Source: Liopterus haemorrhoidalis (lineage: Eukaryota; Arthropoda; Insecta; Coleoptera; Dytiscidae). Taken from it: DNA of 64,000 nt. The notes beneath the pieces are model-generated. The model searched no databases. It saw only the letters and a program-made list of their open reading frames with translations, and had not been told where the DNA came from. Location: positions 14,547,646 through 14,611,645 of the forward strand of contig OZ020625.1 of NCBI GenBank assembly GCA_963971575.1, written 5' to 3'. Position numbers and translations under genes: made by a program. Of the stretch, positions 54,701 through 64,000 are shown piece by piece (positions within the stretch are counted from its first letter, which is position 1; every line of letters begins with the position of its first letter).

Positions 54701-55017
54701 CAGTTATTTTAAGTTATACAAATAAAAATTAAATATAATATAGAAACATTGATTCTGACTTTGATTTTTAAAACCTTGTATGTCTTGTAGGGAAATAAAA
54801 TAGCATATCAAAACCTAGTAAGTCTGTTTTTTTATGGTAAAATAAATTTAATTGATTTTCATAAAAGTTATGCTATTTCAGAAGTATTTTATGATATTAA
54901 AAGTATTTATGTATTTAACAAAACTCAGTTACAAAATTTGTTATTTAGTTTTTTATCGCTCCTGAAAAGTTTTGATTTCAAGACTTACTAGGTTTTGAAA
55001 GTAAAACGACGATATAT
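51737..55017 (+). mobile_element. DDE transposon of unassigned superfamily
   Basis: Terminal inverted repeats of ~36 bp: left ATATATCGTCGTTTTACTTT (51737), right AAAGTAAAACGACGATATAT (to 55017), continuing with AAACCT.GT.AGTC. It holds one spliced transposase gene. Target duplication could not be fixed because the flanks are A/T-only. The left boundary is confirmed by the D1 empty site. Confidence 0.8.
52035..54725 (+). pseudogene. Spliced DDE transposase, one frameshift and one nonsense codon
   Basis: Exon 1 52035-52058 (MTEEFNKK, then GTAAGT); exon 2 from 52555 (after AAATATAG), phase 0. Exon 2 begins with ~120 acidic residues holding three ~30-residue repeats (TENDQRKIIIEEFLVHNEVE type). 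A one-base deletion near 52928 shifts the frame. Then a basic region, a Cys-rich segment (CNCKLSSIKDCKIKC), KKHQCDLCVAYHAG, and an RNase H-like catalytic core: FCVDMQSV, IIYSDGCGYQNRNVV and SGHTQMECDSMHSTIER, probably the D, D and D/E sites. A TGA at 54324 interrupts before the C-terminal part (to 54725). An A20 run (54180-54200) adds a Lys stretch between the second and third catalytic blocks. Relatives are common in arthropods; I cannot name the superfamily (Sola-like is a guess). Confidence 0.75.
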
Positions 55018-55154
55018 TAAAAATTTCAGGGTTAATTCATCGTTTGCTATGCGTCCGAGAAGTCGTTTTTTTCTACCTAAAAATATAATTTAACAGAACT
55101 AAAATAAACTAAAACATGTAAGTACTTCTTTTTTAACATTAGAATGTACTTTGC

Positions 55155-55233
55155 AAACTAAAGCGAGTCGCGAAGCGACGAGTTTTGTCAACGTAGGGAG
55201 AGGAGCCCGGCCTAGCCGGGCTGAGGCCCCTAG
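55155..55233 (+). mobile_element. Helitron-like 3' end, copy 3
   Basis: GAGTCGCGAAGCGACGAG, GCCCGGCCTAGCCGGGC hairpin, 9-nt spacer TGAGGCCCC overlapping the final CTAG, followed by T. The best preserved of the three copies. Confidence 0.55.
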
Positions 55234-55937
55234 TAGAAATATATTTCAGTAAATATGTTCAAATATATGCCCTAATAAATAAAGAATAGAATATTTTACA
55301 AGTGATTAATTTGAACTACGGACTACGATCATTACTGAGTATGATCTTAACTTGTTTTTAATTTGTAAAAACAAGTCTGCGAGGTCTTGGGCGACCATCG
55401 TTGCGAGGCTAACTGAGACACCCAGCACTGATACGAGGTGTGTAGCCATCGCCTTGGATAACTCGAATATTATCTGTAACACTGCTCATTTTTTTATATA
55501 ATAGGAATTTATCAAACTTTATTAAATTAAGATAGGAACATGAAATTAAGTAGTGAATTGTGTGTGAAGTTGGACTGTGATAGAGAAGGAATATGGATAA
55601 AGAAATTAGAATAAATTAATTGTGAATCTTAACAGCCGTACCTTGCAACACGATGCTTCCTCGAGATGATATCTAAAAGACTGCATGATACAAGTAGTAT
55701 TCGGAATTTTGAGGCTGTAACAATTTGCAACTAGTAAAGATATCCTCAAATAAGCTCTATGCAAATTTTCGCACATTAATTTTCAATAAAACACGATAAC
55801 AATAATAATATATACTAAGTTCAATTGCCGCGTTCATACACTTTTTTGTTTTAATGTTTTGTAATAATGTGAATACAGTGTTGTATATACATTAGCACAT
55901 TAATTTCTACAATAATTTAATATTTTATTTTATCCAG

Positions 55938-56087
55938 ATTGGGTCCAATGGCTGAGCCTCTCTGCTTCCTTACTACGTGTTATCTCTGCGATGTACAATG
56001 TCAAAAAAGCGAGGAATGTTCAGCAGGAACAAAAGGAGGCCTACGTTGGATACTTACTCCATACATTGGGGAGAATACTTTCAAATG
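55938..56087 (+). CDS. XK-related protein, exon with TM4-TM5 region
   Basis: Acceptor TTTTATCCAG, donor GTAATT; phase 1 in and out. It joins the previous exon through a GAT codon. Encodes WVQWLSLSASLLRVISAMYN, then VKKARNVQQEQKEAYVGYLL and HTLGRILSNG. It aligns with the XKR stretch (..L...VSL.SL.WAL.SY.K.LR...) that follows the PQL motif. It would be missed as a gene by itself but is required for continuity. Confidence 0.8.
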
Positions 56088-56140
56088 GTAATTATGCATT
56101 TGTCAGAGGTTGCCCGGATAGAGCAGCCGGAGCTCTAATC

Positions 56141-56220
56141 AGTTATGTTTCTTGTGTGCCATGGAGAAAATACATATAAATTATTATATATTTTCTCCAT
56201 GACACGCAAGAAACTTAACT
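56141..56220. repeat. 80-bp fold-back palindrome
   Basis: AGTTATGTTTCTTGTGTGCC and its inverse with one or two mismatches, centred on ATAAATTATTATAT. It begins about 50 bp after the exon 3 donor. Small MITE or solo hairpin. Confidence 0.75.
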
Positions 56221-57227
56221 AATTTTACAATTTGATTAAAAATGTTAATGGGAAATAATAAATGAAATTATGAAATGAAATGAAAAACAGCAAATCTGAA
56301 GCATCGGGTTACAATTAATTTAAATTAAATAAGTAACAAATGTAATATTATTCATAAATATATTGTTATATATAATATATATATAGATTGATTGACTGAT
56401 TATAATTTTGAAAACTGAACGGTGTGCCAAATTGTAACGAAATGAGAATACGAAAATGGGAAAGATACAAAAATGGCTGTAACTGACTACGTTTAAATAT
56501 ACATAACAAATAATCTATCAGATTCAGTGAATACAACGTCTGTGCGTCTTCTGGAAACAAACAAGTCGACTAGCTGGTAGGTATGAGACTACTCTCTAGG
56601 GGCTGGGATACATCTGCAAAATAAACAGCCAAAAATAGGGAATAATGGGGCGCCACAAAATTTAGGGTTATCGCCGGTTTGTTCAGTAGAAATCCTGAAC
56701 TATTTTCCAGAAAGTCGCAAAGATGTCGGTTCGCATGTAGGTTCCTAAGGAAAGAAAGAAGGAATGTTGACTCACCCAATACTTCAATAAAACTCATCAA
56801 TTATTATAAATAATGAATTTAATTCCAATAAAATCTCTTCACCAAGACTATCGGCGAAAATACTTTTACAACTTGACTACAACTATTCTATAATATCTCT
56901 CCACAGAAGTGACGGCGAGAATGATTTTACAACTATTGTAACAAATTCAAAACCAGTTATATCTAAATAACGTACCCTAACATTGTAACCTACTTAACGC
57001 ATTTCAAATATTTTACTCACAAACATGTCGTGATCAGGCTTTCGAATACCAAAAGATTCGATTATAGGAAAAGGTAAGCCCTCGCACTGAAAAGAAAAGA
57101 AGTGAGAAAGAAAAAAGAAGTCTCTACCTGCTCTGGTGCGATTTAACTAGTTATCAAGACTAAATAACTAAGTGACAGTGGTAGGTCAATAACCTTTCGA
57201 GTGGAGTAATACTCGATGTATCCTCAT

Positions 57228-57577
57228 CAACATAAATCAAGGGAAAATATCACGAAGTCTCTCTATACGCTCTCAGCGAATAGGCAATACGACTACAAAA
57301 GTCGTTCACAAAAAACAAGATTCTACAACACGTGACCGTGAATGATAGTTAAAATCTAACGGTCAAATATAAATCTAAGTAGTTAACAAAATTTAGATCT
57401 AACTACTCATTCACGTACCACAAATCACTGTCAAACATAAATCAAGGGAAAATATCCCGAAGTCTCTCTATACGCTCACAGCGAATAGGCAATACAACTA
57501 CAGAAGTCGTTCACAAACAACAAGATTCTACAACACGTGACCGTGAATGATAGTTAAAATCTAACGGTCAAATATTA
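57228..57577 (+). repeat. ~205-bp tandem duplication
   Basis: ACATAAATCAAGGGAAAATA through GTGACCGTGAATGATAGTTA and ATCTAACGGTCAAATAT occurs at ~57230 and again at ~57435, the second copy partial. Confidence 0.8.
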
Positions 57578-57665
57578 CGCAAAATAGGTTAACAAAATCT
57601 AGACTTAACCAATCATTCACAATCCAAAATGTTCTCAAAACAAACACGTACGTTAATTAAACTTC

Positions 57666-57873
57666 AAATGGTTCATTACTAAGTCAAAATATTTACCAAA
57701 ATATACGGTTAAATCGTTTACGAACAACGAATGTTGTCAACAACAAATATGTACTACATACATCTGTTAAATATCTAATGGTTCATTACTAAGTCAAAAT
57801 ATTTACCAAAATATAGGGTTAAATCGTCTACGAACAACGAATGTTGTCAACAACAAATATGTAACACGCATGA
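57666..57873 (+). repeat. ~111-bp tandem duplication
   Basis: AATGGTTCATTACTAAGTCA...TTGTCAACAACAAATATGTA occurs twice with few changes. Confidence 0.85.
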
Positions 57874-58708
57874 CAATGTCAAATTTCTCACAATAGATAA
57901 GAATATTATGTAAGCGGACTGTCAAACAAAATACAAACACCCTAACCGTTCGATGTGCACAAAGAAACTTTTACAATTCTAAACATGACTGATACCGTGT
58001 GTATACGGGTAGTGAAATCAGTTACGTAACTCAATTACGATATTTCGGCATTTTACAAACCAGAAGTTATACATGCGTAACTGAATTCCACCGAAACTCA
58101 TGTACACACGTTAGCAATAAAGTTTTATACTTATCTTTAACAGTACGCTTTTTCACAAAATAATACAATCAACATAAAACATTGTCTTTCTAATAAATTT
58201 ATTATTATTACTAATAAACATCTTCATACAACAAAAAATTAATTATTCGATATTGGTTTTGAACTCCCCAAACTCAGACTACGCCCCAGTTTTGGTGCAT
58301 TTCTGGTGGATTCTTATGCTCTATTTAGTGCATTGAAAGTATCTATAGTTGGCAACACTGACGAAAACGTTCAATCTAAACAAAGATATTTTTTTAAATA
58401 AACTAACATGAAAAGAAAACAAAATTAAGTTTAAAATTTCAAAACGAGACATTAGAGAATTATTGCAACCTCTGTTCTACTGATCTTTTAATAAAGTTTT
58501 CCTTTATTTGACATGTGCGCATGCGCAGTTGATATATCCTTAATTTCTTTCTTTTATTAAAATACAGGCAACCTATATTTAATTTAAATAACGGCAAAGC
58601 ATTTTTTATTTAAAGCACCTTAATTTTGACAGGTCTTTTGTCAATGTAACCTCAAAATTAACAACGGAGTAAATTCGAACAAAAAATTGGTGACTTTTCT
58701 TGTGAGTA

Positions 58709-58858
58709 ATGATGCAAGCTAAAGATAAAAAACGTTTACGATTTAAATACGAGGACGATGTTATTCTTCTCCGAGAAATTGTGTCACGAAACCCTTCTGC
58801 GAATGGTTGTGCCGTATGCGAGTATGCCGTATGGGAAAAAAATAGTCTGTTGCAGTTA
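58709..58858 (+). pseudogene. Myb/SANT-like transposon ORF fragment
   Basis: MQAKDKKRLRFKYEDDVILL then REIVSRNP resembles the N-terminus of Myb/SANT-like proteins of DNA transposons (..LRF..EDD..LLREV...NP). The frame is lost at about 58806 in a short inverted repeat (GCCGTATGCGAGTATGCC). Confidence 0.4.
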
Positions 58859-58926
58859 ACTCATATAAGAGTTGCAGTTAACTTCTATATTCATTACGAT
58901 TTCGATCTATCAATTTGGCATATTTG

Positions 58927-59178
58927 TCAAAATAAAGTATGAAGCAAGAGCACCGTTGCAATAACACTCTTTAAAACATCATGAAAAATTTTAATACAGG
59001 ATACTTTATTAGAGGTTTCTTTTAATAAAGTCAGCTTTTTTTCACTTTGCAATATCTCTCTATTAAGTGTTTTATTTGTATTTAAAGCATTCAAAAATAT
59101 ATTAAATTCAAATGTAGTATTTATAAAATTCGTGTCAATTTCTACAGTATCTAATCTTTCTAAAAACTCACTCTCCAT
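58927..59178 (-). pseudogene. Short ORF, probably LINE- or transposon-derived
   Basis: MESEFLERLDTVEIDTNFIN...SEKKLTLLKETSNKV, 83 residues, helical and Lys-rich. No recognised domain. The neighbouring LINE ORF1 on the same strand suggests it may be part of a decayed LINE. Confidence 0.25.
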
Positions 59179-59266
59179 ATTACACTATACAGCAACGTAT
59201 CTGGATATTTAAGGAATTGGTTCACTTTATAGGTTTACATTTTACTTAGTTACCTCTGAATTCATT

Positions 59267-60118
59267 TCAGAGCCGGACTTTGAATTCATATATTTTAAGA
59301 TAAAGATTCAACATTGAACTGTTTGAATCTTTCCTAAATAATAATTTCGAGTTTTTAAACCAAACGAATTTAAAATTTGAAATTTTTGCCCGAGTTTTCG
59401 CAAGATAAAATAGGTGCTTGTAGTAGGGGGATAGATTCTCATTAAAATATATTGTTGTTCTAATTGATGCACAGGGAAGAGAGTTGTCGGTAATCGTGTA
59501 TCGTTTTCTGTCAATCAACATTTCCCTTTTGGTTCTTGAGGTTAATTGAACTATTATGGACCGGGGCCGTTTATTATTTGTCGAAATCAATCGATGTGCA
59601 ACATCAGTGTCATATTTTCCAATAGGAAGTTGCAATTTAGCAGAAAACTTGACTACCACATCTTTACATTCCTCATTTTTATTTTCAAGGACGTGTATTT
59701 CAATATTGTTATTGCGTGAATATTGTTCAGCAGTATTTTTTAAATTTCACCTAACTTTTCCTAACTTCTTTATCAAGTTCCACAATGCGACGATTGTTTT
59801 CCTAGATACGTGCATGATGGAGTCATATTGTGCAGATATAAATGTGAAGGATTTTTCTAGCTCTTCTACTGTTATTTTGAGATCATTTAACATGCCTAGT
59901 TTGTTGTTAATATCTTCTAAACATTTCTTAATCTCAGTCATTTCTTGAAAACACGCACATTTAGTAGATAAACCTTCGTTACTTGACGAGCCGCTCCTGG
60001 TCTCAGGTTTGTTACGCTTGTCGGATATGTTTCTCTTGGTGTTGCTGGGAGGAGCCTCTAAGGAGGTCCTTAGGTCCCTAACGGAATGTGACTTGGGAGA
60101 ACCGCTCCCTCGTCCCAC
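59267..60118 (-). pseudogene. LINE ORF1 with coiled coil and Baculo_FP-like domain, frameshifted
   Basis: The first part (60118-59747) has a Ser-rich head, then a coiled coil (EMTEIKKCLEDINNKLGMLN, LKITVEELEKSF). After a frame break the second part (to 59267) gives VVKFSAKLQLPIGKYDTDVA, HRLISTNNKRPRSIIVQLTS, RTKREMLIDRKRY and YFNENLSPYYKHLFYLAKTR, the FP-type C-terminal domain common in insect LINE ORF1 proteins. The 5' start is a GTG with no ATG, so it is 5'-truncated at about 60120. No ORF2 follows. Confidence 0.7.
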
Positions 60119-60130
60119 CCGTCAGCAATC

Positions 60131-60205
60131 TACCTGACTAGCTCAGTTGGGTAGAGTTCACTGGATGTCGGCTCGGCTTGAAGAGCCGAACACTTGACTA
60201 ATGTC
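60131..60205 (+). ncRNA. tRNA-like module
   Basis: TAGCTCAGTTGGGTAGAG is a textbook D-arm/A-box. Downstream CTCGGCTTGAAGAGCCGAAC forms a hairpin, but the B-box is degenerate. It lies at the junction between the LINE ORF1 and the GC-rich block. Confidence 0.45.
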
Positions 60206-60264
60206 TCTCTGAAAAGTACTAAAGGGGGTGTCTACAAAGAATACCAACGAATACAAGTTAGGCA

Positions 60265-60270
60265 TTTATT
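60265..60270 (-). terminator. Polyadenylation signal AATAAA
   Basis: CTCAATAAATGCC on the minus strand, 230 bp beyond the stop of the Pro/Ala-rich frame, followed by a GT-rich stretch (TTGTATTCGTTGGTATTC). Confidence 0.45.
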
Positions 60271-60499
60271 GAGAAATACAAGTCGACAATACACGCAAAC
60301 AGTATGTCGAAGAACATAAAATGGAACAAGTATATGATGTGAACAAACATCATACAACTAAATACAGAATTACAACATTAACAAGGGGGATGGCTGAGTC
60401 TACCACTCCAAACACTTCCTCGTGAGGCGAGAAGGAGTTGGGAATGATAGGCGGGGTATACAGGGTCGAGGAGGTTTCGGTAGGGGACGGTGTCCGGGT

Positions 60500-61362
60500 T
60501 TACTTCGGTGTTCCGTCGTTCCTAGTTGGCGAGGCGTCTGGTGTCTCCGGTGGCGATGGTGTCATGAGTCCAAACAGCTTCTCGCACTCCTCTTCCAAAC
60601 GGCGCAGAAGTTCTGTCTTGGTCCCGGGTACTTCTAGGAGGGGGCGCTTCTGTGTGAAGGCCAGCGGAAGGCTTAGGGACTCAAGAAGAGCTGAAGGCTT
60701 TCGTAGTGGCGTAGATGGCGGAGTAACAGGTCCGAAGAGCTCGTCAAGGCGGGCCTGTACTGAGCGCCTCTTCGTTGCGGCGGCCGGCACTGGTCCTGGA
60801 GGCCGTGCGGCGGCGGCGGTTGGTGGCAAGTTGACGGTGACAATGCCCTGGGTCTTTAGAGTACCCACACGGTCGGTTGTGTCCGATGTGGCGTAACTCT
60901 GTCCTGGGGTCCGCGCAAGAGCTGCGATTGGTTGCGTCGGATTCCAGGCGGCGATGCGATGCGTTCGAGCATCGGTTCGAATTCGCGCGCCGGGAAGGGC
61001 GTATCTTGCCCCTGGGAGCCGTGCGGGAGCGGCGGTCGGTTTCGCTGGCTTCCGGATGATGTTCCCAGTCCTTAAATCTGCCTGTTGCGACTTTTCCGCG
61101 GGCGCGGGAAAAAGTGGGGCGCAACTTTTATTGGGGCGCACTCTCCCAGATGCGGCCAAACGACAGGGCGCAACTTTCTGGGGGCGCCTTGCCTCGGGCG
61201 CTACCAAAGAATGGGGCGCCTTTTCCGGACGATGTTTTTCCTCGGGCGCAGCCAAGCAATGGTGCGTTTCTAAAACACCTTCCCTTGTCGTCGTGCCAGG
61301 ACTGCGATGGGTGTCGCGTAGCGGGAACGAACGGGAGGGGTTGGTACGTTGCTGTTCGCGTC
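60500..61362 (-). CDS. Pro/Ala/Arg-rich open frame without ATG
   Basis: About 287 codons open from a TGA near 61365 to a stop at 60500. Low-complexity, Pro/Ala/Arg/Lys-rich (PEEKHRPEKAP; RRPQKVAPCRLAASGR), with an acidic helical stretch near the end (ELLRRLEEECEKLFGLMTPS). The only Met is in the last ~20 codons, so any start must come from an upstream exon or a non-AUG codon. The repeated GCGC-type units suggest the frame may be open by composition. No domain recognised. Confidence 0.25.
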
Positions 61363-61587
61363 AAGCGAACGTCTCCGCGTTAAGCGAATATGTTTCCGCG
61401 TTAAGCGAACGTCTCCGCGTCAAGCGAATGTCTCCGCGTTAAGCGAATGAGTTTCGGCGTTAAGCGAACGTCTCCGCGTCAAGCGAATGTCTCCGCGTTA
61501 AGCGAATGAATCGTTGCGGGCCGCGTCAAGCGAACCGTTGTTACGGGGCGCATCAAGCGAACCGTTGTTGCAAGCCGCGTTAAGCGA
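61348..61587. repeat. ~20-bp minisatellite, CGCGTYAAGCGAA
   Basis: About eleven copies of CGCGT(T/C)AAGCGAA separated by short variable spacers such as CGTCTC and TGTCTC. Lies between the TATA box and the open frame. Confidence 0.85.
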
Positions 61588-61656
61588 TTTGAGCCCAGCT
61601 TTACGCGAGCTATACTGACCAGGAAACACTGGTATCGGTTCTGAGTTCGGAGCCGA

Positions 61657-61664
61657 TATTTATA
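61657..61664 (-). promoter_or_regulatory. TATA box of the GC-rich block
   Basis: TATAAATA on the minus strand. The GC-rich leader starts about 25-50 nt downstream, where TCAGAACC and TCAGTATAG resemble arthropod initiators. Confidence 0.45.
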
Positions 61665-62239
61665 CTAAATATTGACGTCATTCGGTGAATTCCCGGATTT
61701 CAGCCAATGGGTGCTTAACTCCGCCCATTGATAGGGTCATTTTTAGCAAATACCTGCTAAAAATGCGCGGGTTAAGTTAATTAGCGGTTTCAGGTGTCGG
61801 CACGAATCACGCGATCACGATGAGATGAAAAAGCGCGCGGTGCGGCCACCGGGACGCGAGCAATCCGCGGTAACATTGGTCTGAGCATGTACATCAGCGA
61901 AATATTGAAACTGTTAAATTCAATTTACACTTTAATTTGTTAATAAACAAAGCATGAAGCACTTTATTATTAGTTAAACAAGAACAGTATATAAAGAAAA
62001 TTCTTACAATACTTATAGTACACTTTTCCAGTTTATTATTTAAATTTTTATAGTATATTATACAGATAACATTAATAACACTAATAAACACGTGCCACTT
62101 TACTGATGTATCACTTTACTTTTTGATTGATATAATCTGTATTATGTTTTTTTTTTAACGACGGCCCGTCGAGTGTTCAAATATTAAATTTGAATAAAAT
62201 TACTCTTATACTGACATATGATATGTTTGTATGTTTCAG

Positions 62240-62659
62240 GAAGTCGAGTTATGAGCCTCGTGTTATCGTTACATGCAAGTTTTATAATTGCTGGCAAATT
62301 GCAATTTTTATGGCTCTTAATTTCCTTGGTCGTCTTTCATTATCTCACATCTGTCTGGTGGCTATGGCGGACCAAACTCAATAAAGGCAGTTTATTCTGG
62401 TCAGGATTCATTTGGCTCATTGAACCATTGCGTACAATACCTGATCATGCAGTTAACGTGCGACGAGCAGTTTGCTGGTCTGCTCTTTTTACCCTTGAAT
62501 GTGCGACATTTCTGGTTCTGTGGGCTGTACATGACACTTCTGGAAGTGCTATGGTTACCTCTGCAATTTTAATAGCAGATGTTGTAGGCAGAGTTTTATT
62601 TGTTCTCTACTGTTGGTATTACTCAAAGTTTAATTTAGATTTCAAAGAAGAGCATATAG
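62240..62659 (+). CDS. XK-related protein, exon with the C-terminal membrane segments
   Basis: Acceptor ATGTTTCAG, donor GTAAGTC; phase 1 in and out, joined to the previous exon through a GGA codon. Encodes SRVMSLVLSLHASFIIAGKL, LLISLVVFHYLTSVWWLWRT, VCWSALFTLECATFLVLWAV and AILIADVVGRVLFVLYCWYY. This is the conserved SRV..L.LF....H....W block and the last helices of XKR proteins. It ends DFKEEHI and the gene continues past 62660. The next exon was not identified before 64000. Confidence 0.8.
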
Positions 62660-62821
62660 GTAAGTCAGTTTATAATATTTAGAGTAACATTTTTGATAGT
62701 GCGGAGGCCACTAGGAGCCATTAGTAGGAGATAATGTTTGTAAAAGGAGGTTTTTTGTTTGAAGCAGAAAGTTATGCGGGAAACAACAAACTAAAACTTC
62801 TTTAAAACGAAGTTTATTAAT
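62660..62821. other. Start of next XKR intron
   Basis: Short non-coding stretch before the Harbinger element; nothing else seen. Confidence 0.6.
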
Positions 62822-63771
62822 GGCCGGTATTATAAAGCAAAATAGTTTGCTACTAAATTTTAGTTAAGAGTTAAACTAGTTTAACCCATAGATTTCGGTA
62901 TTATAAAATTTGTTTTAAGAAAGTTACCAACTAAATCTACAAACTAAATTAGTTGACAGATTTTCTGGGTACTAAATTATAGTTGGCAACTATATTTGTA
63001 TTACGTTTAAATAGTTAGCATTTTGTTTACATTGAAATAACTTGTTTTTACTATTTATACTAAAATATATATTTGATAATTAATAACTGCAAAGTAAGTA
63101 ATAATATTGTACATAAAAAAATACATATGAATAGATTTATATATATAAACAACACAAAATTTACAGGTTAGGTCATCAGTATCTGTCAGTAGTGTATCAT
63201 CACCATCCGTAAACAGTATTTCTGACAGTAAAAATGATGAAAATTCAAGAATACGTCATCCTAGAGAATTTCTTGAAAGAAGACACCCCTTTAATTATTA
63301 TAATGATGAACAATTTAAACACAAATTTCGGTTTTCAAAAGATACTGTTTTGTCCATTTTTGAATTAATTGATAATTAAATAAAGTCCTTAACTTATATT
63401 ACATTATATCTAAATTGTTCTTTTTCAATTTTTGTATAATTTTTGCCTCTATCCCATTTTTTTCCATTTGAAATACTTTTTAACTTCTCCGAATTCTTTT
63501 TCACTCTCAAAATTATAGGTTATAAACGTTAAACTGTTAAAGCTACAACAGAAAAACCGCGAAATATAGTATAGGCATCTACCGGTCAGTTGTATACTAA
63601 CGTTCGGTCGGTAAATCTTGAGACTAAATTATTTTAGTTGCGAACTAGTTGATTAGTTGGCTGTTCTGATTTATAATACCGAAATTAAATAACTTGTTAT
63701 ATTAGTTATCAACTAAATTTAGTTTACAACTATTTAGTTGGGTCTTAAGTTATGTTTTTATAATACCGGCC
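62822..63771. mobile_element. PIF/Harbinger element with HARBI1-like fragment
   Basis: 950 bp; ends GGCCGGTATTATAAA and TTTATAATACCGGCC are inverted; ATTAAT lies on both sides, consistent with a short T/A target duplication. The interior near both ends is rich in AACTAAATTTAGTT palindromes. Codes only for a HARBI1 N-terminal piece. Confidence 0.8.
63168..63379 (+). pseudogene. HARBI1-like nuclease N-terminal fragment
   Basis: RIRHPREFLERRHPFNYYND, then EQFKHKFRFSKDTVLSIFEL, is the N-terminal helical segment of Harbinger nucleases. A splice-acceptor-like TTTACAG precedes it at about 63163. It stops at 63379 before any catalytic residue, with the rest of the gene deleted. Confidence 0.7.
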
Positions 63772-64000
63772 ATTAATGTCTTAAGTTCTTAAAATACACA
63801 GTAGTCAATATACAGTAATATATAGTTCTATAATATAAGGATGATACAAAACCTTACTTCATTATTACTTAAAATTTATTTGGTTTTATTTCCGATTTTC
63901 CCCTTTCATCGTATATCTTCGTACTAGCGCAAAGAACTATGAGTTTAATTACGATGCTCAAAAGTCTAAAATTTTGCTGAACATCCCGAATTTGGCTCTC
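63772..64000. other. Right edge, intronic or intergenic
   Basis: AT-rich sequence without an ORF or recognised repeat. Confidence 0.5.

Larger units (their letters stand above)
38577..55937 (+). other. XKR intron (~17.4 kb) packed with mobile elements
   Basis: Bounded by GTAAAA and TTTTATCCAG. Listed within: copia, Harbinger, three mariner MITEs, gypsy fragments, two LINE fragments, a tRNA-bearing repeat, a DDE transposon and two Helitron-like ends. The first 830 bp (38577-39410), 44763-45168 and 55234-55937 hold nothing recognisable. Confidence 0.75.
60230..61870 (-). other. GC-rich block with promoter, ORF and polyA signal on the minus strand
   Basis: Composition is sharply GC-rich against AT-rich flanks. 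On the minus strand: TATAAATA (61664-61657), a minisatellite (61587-61348), a long Pro/Ala-rich reading frame (61362-60500) and AATAAA (60270-60265). Together they have the layout of a transcription unit about 1.4 kb long, or a long LTR. No second copy exists in the window to decide. Confidence 0.5.
56088..62239 (+). other. XKR intron (~6.2 kb)
   Basis: GTAATT...GTTTCAG. Contains a fold-back repeat, two tandem duplications, a Myb/SANT-like fragment, a LINE ORF1 and a GC-rich block, listed separately. 57870-58700 and 61870-62239 hold nothing recognised. Confidence 0.75.

Noticed and set aside
58927..59178. Small secreted or membrane protein
   Set aside because: The C-terminal hydrophobic stretch is short and the ORF lies next to decayed LINE sequence; kept only as a low-confidence remnant.
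60438..60896. Long plus-strand frames in the GC-rich block (also 60954-61442)
   Set aside because: They overlap the minus-strand frame, lack domains, and arise because stop codons are rare in GC-rich sequence.
61348..61587. CRISPR-like array of short repeats
   Set aside because: The unit is about 13 bp with irregular 5-8-bp spacers, in a eukaryotic intron, with no cas genes; it is a minisatellite.

Overview
This is AT-rich eukaryotic DNA, most likely from an insect. One spliced host gene can be followed across it, and the rest is mostly mobile elements: PIF/Harbinger, hAT, Tc1/mariner, piggyBac, Helitron, LINEs, copia, gypsy, and one virus-like element with a protein-primed type DNA polymerase. 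Species and chromosome cannot be named from the sequence.

Left end (1-5.9 kb): a virus-like cassette. On the minus strand a type B DNA polymerase runs off the left edge, and a small gene lies upstream of it. On the plus strand are a zinc-finger-like ORF and a 216-residue Cys/His-rich ORF. The two arms diverge from about 2.55-3.0 kb. That stretch has TATA boxes facing both ways, the plus-strand one triplicated. A 275-bp near-perfect palindrome follows the plus-strand genes.

6-35 kb: nested transposons. A CR1-like LINE (13.3-17.9 kb) carries a PIF/Harbinger element with a MADF gene. A Harbinger-like element (18838-30157) contains a copy of its own family, a 55-bp-TIR MITE, a 5'-truncated LINE and a second Harbinger-like element (21690-30117). 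The last of these contains a mariner-type MITE, a Helitron-like end and a nearly intact I-type LINE (gag-like ORF1; endonuclease-RT-RNase H ORF2). Comparing the paralogous copies gives empty sites and target duplications for several insertions.

35.7-62.7 kb: four exons of an XK-related (XKR) scramblase-family gene on the plus strand, with matching splice phases. The introns are about 1.6, 17.4 and 6.2 kb. The 17-kb intron holds copia, Harbinger, gypsy, LINE, MITE and Helitron-like material and a DDE transposon of unassigned superfamily. The first visible exon encodes an unusually long, Cys- and sequon-rich loop between the first two membrane segments. The 5' and 3' ends of the gene are not seen.

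58.7-63.8 kb: inside the last visible intron are a LINE ORF1 remnant and a GC-rich block with a TATA box, an ATG-less ORF, a minisatellite and a polyA signal on the minus strand. A Harbinger element with a HARBI1-like N-terminus follows the last exon. Five tRNA-like modules (A and B boxes) are scattered through the window; two of them, unrelated in sequence, occupy the same slot in two copies of one ~1-kb repeat.
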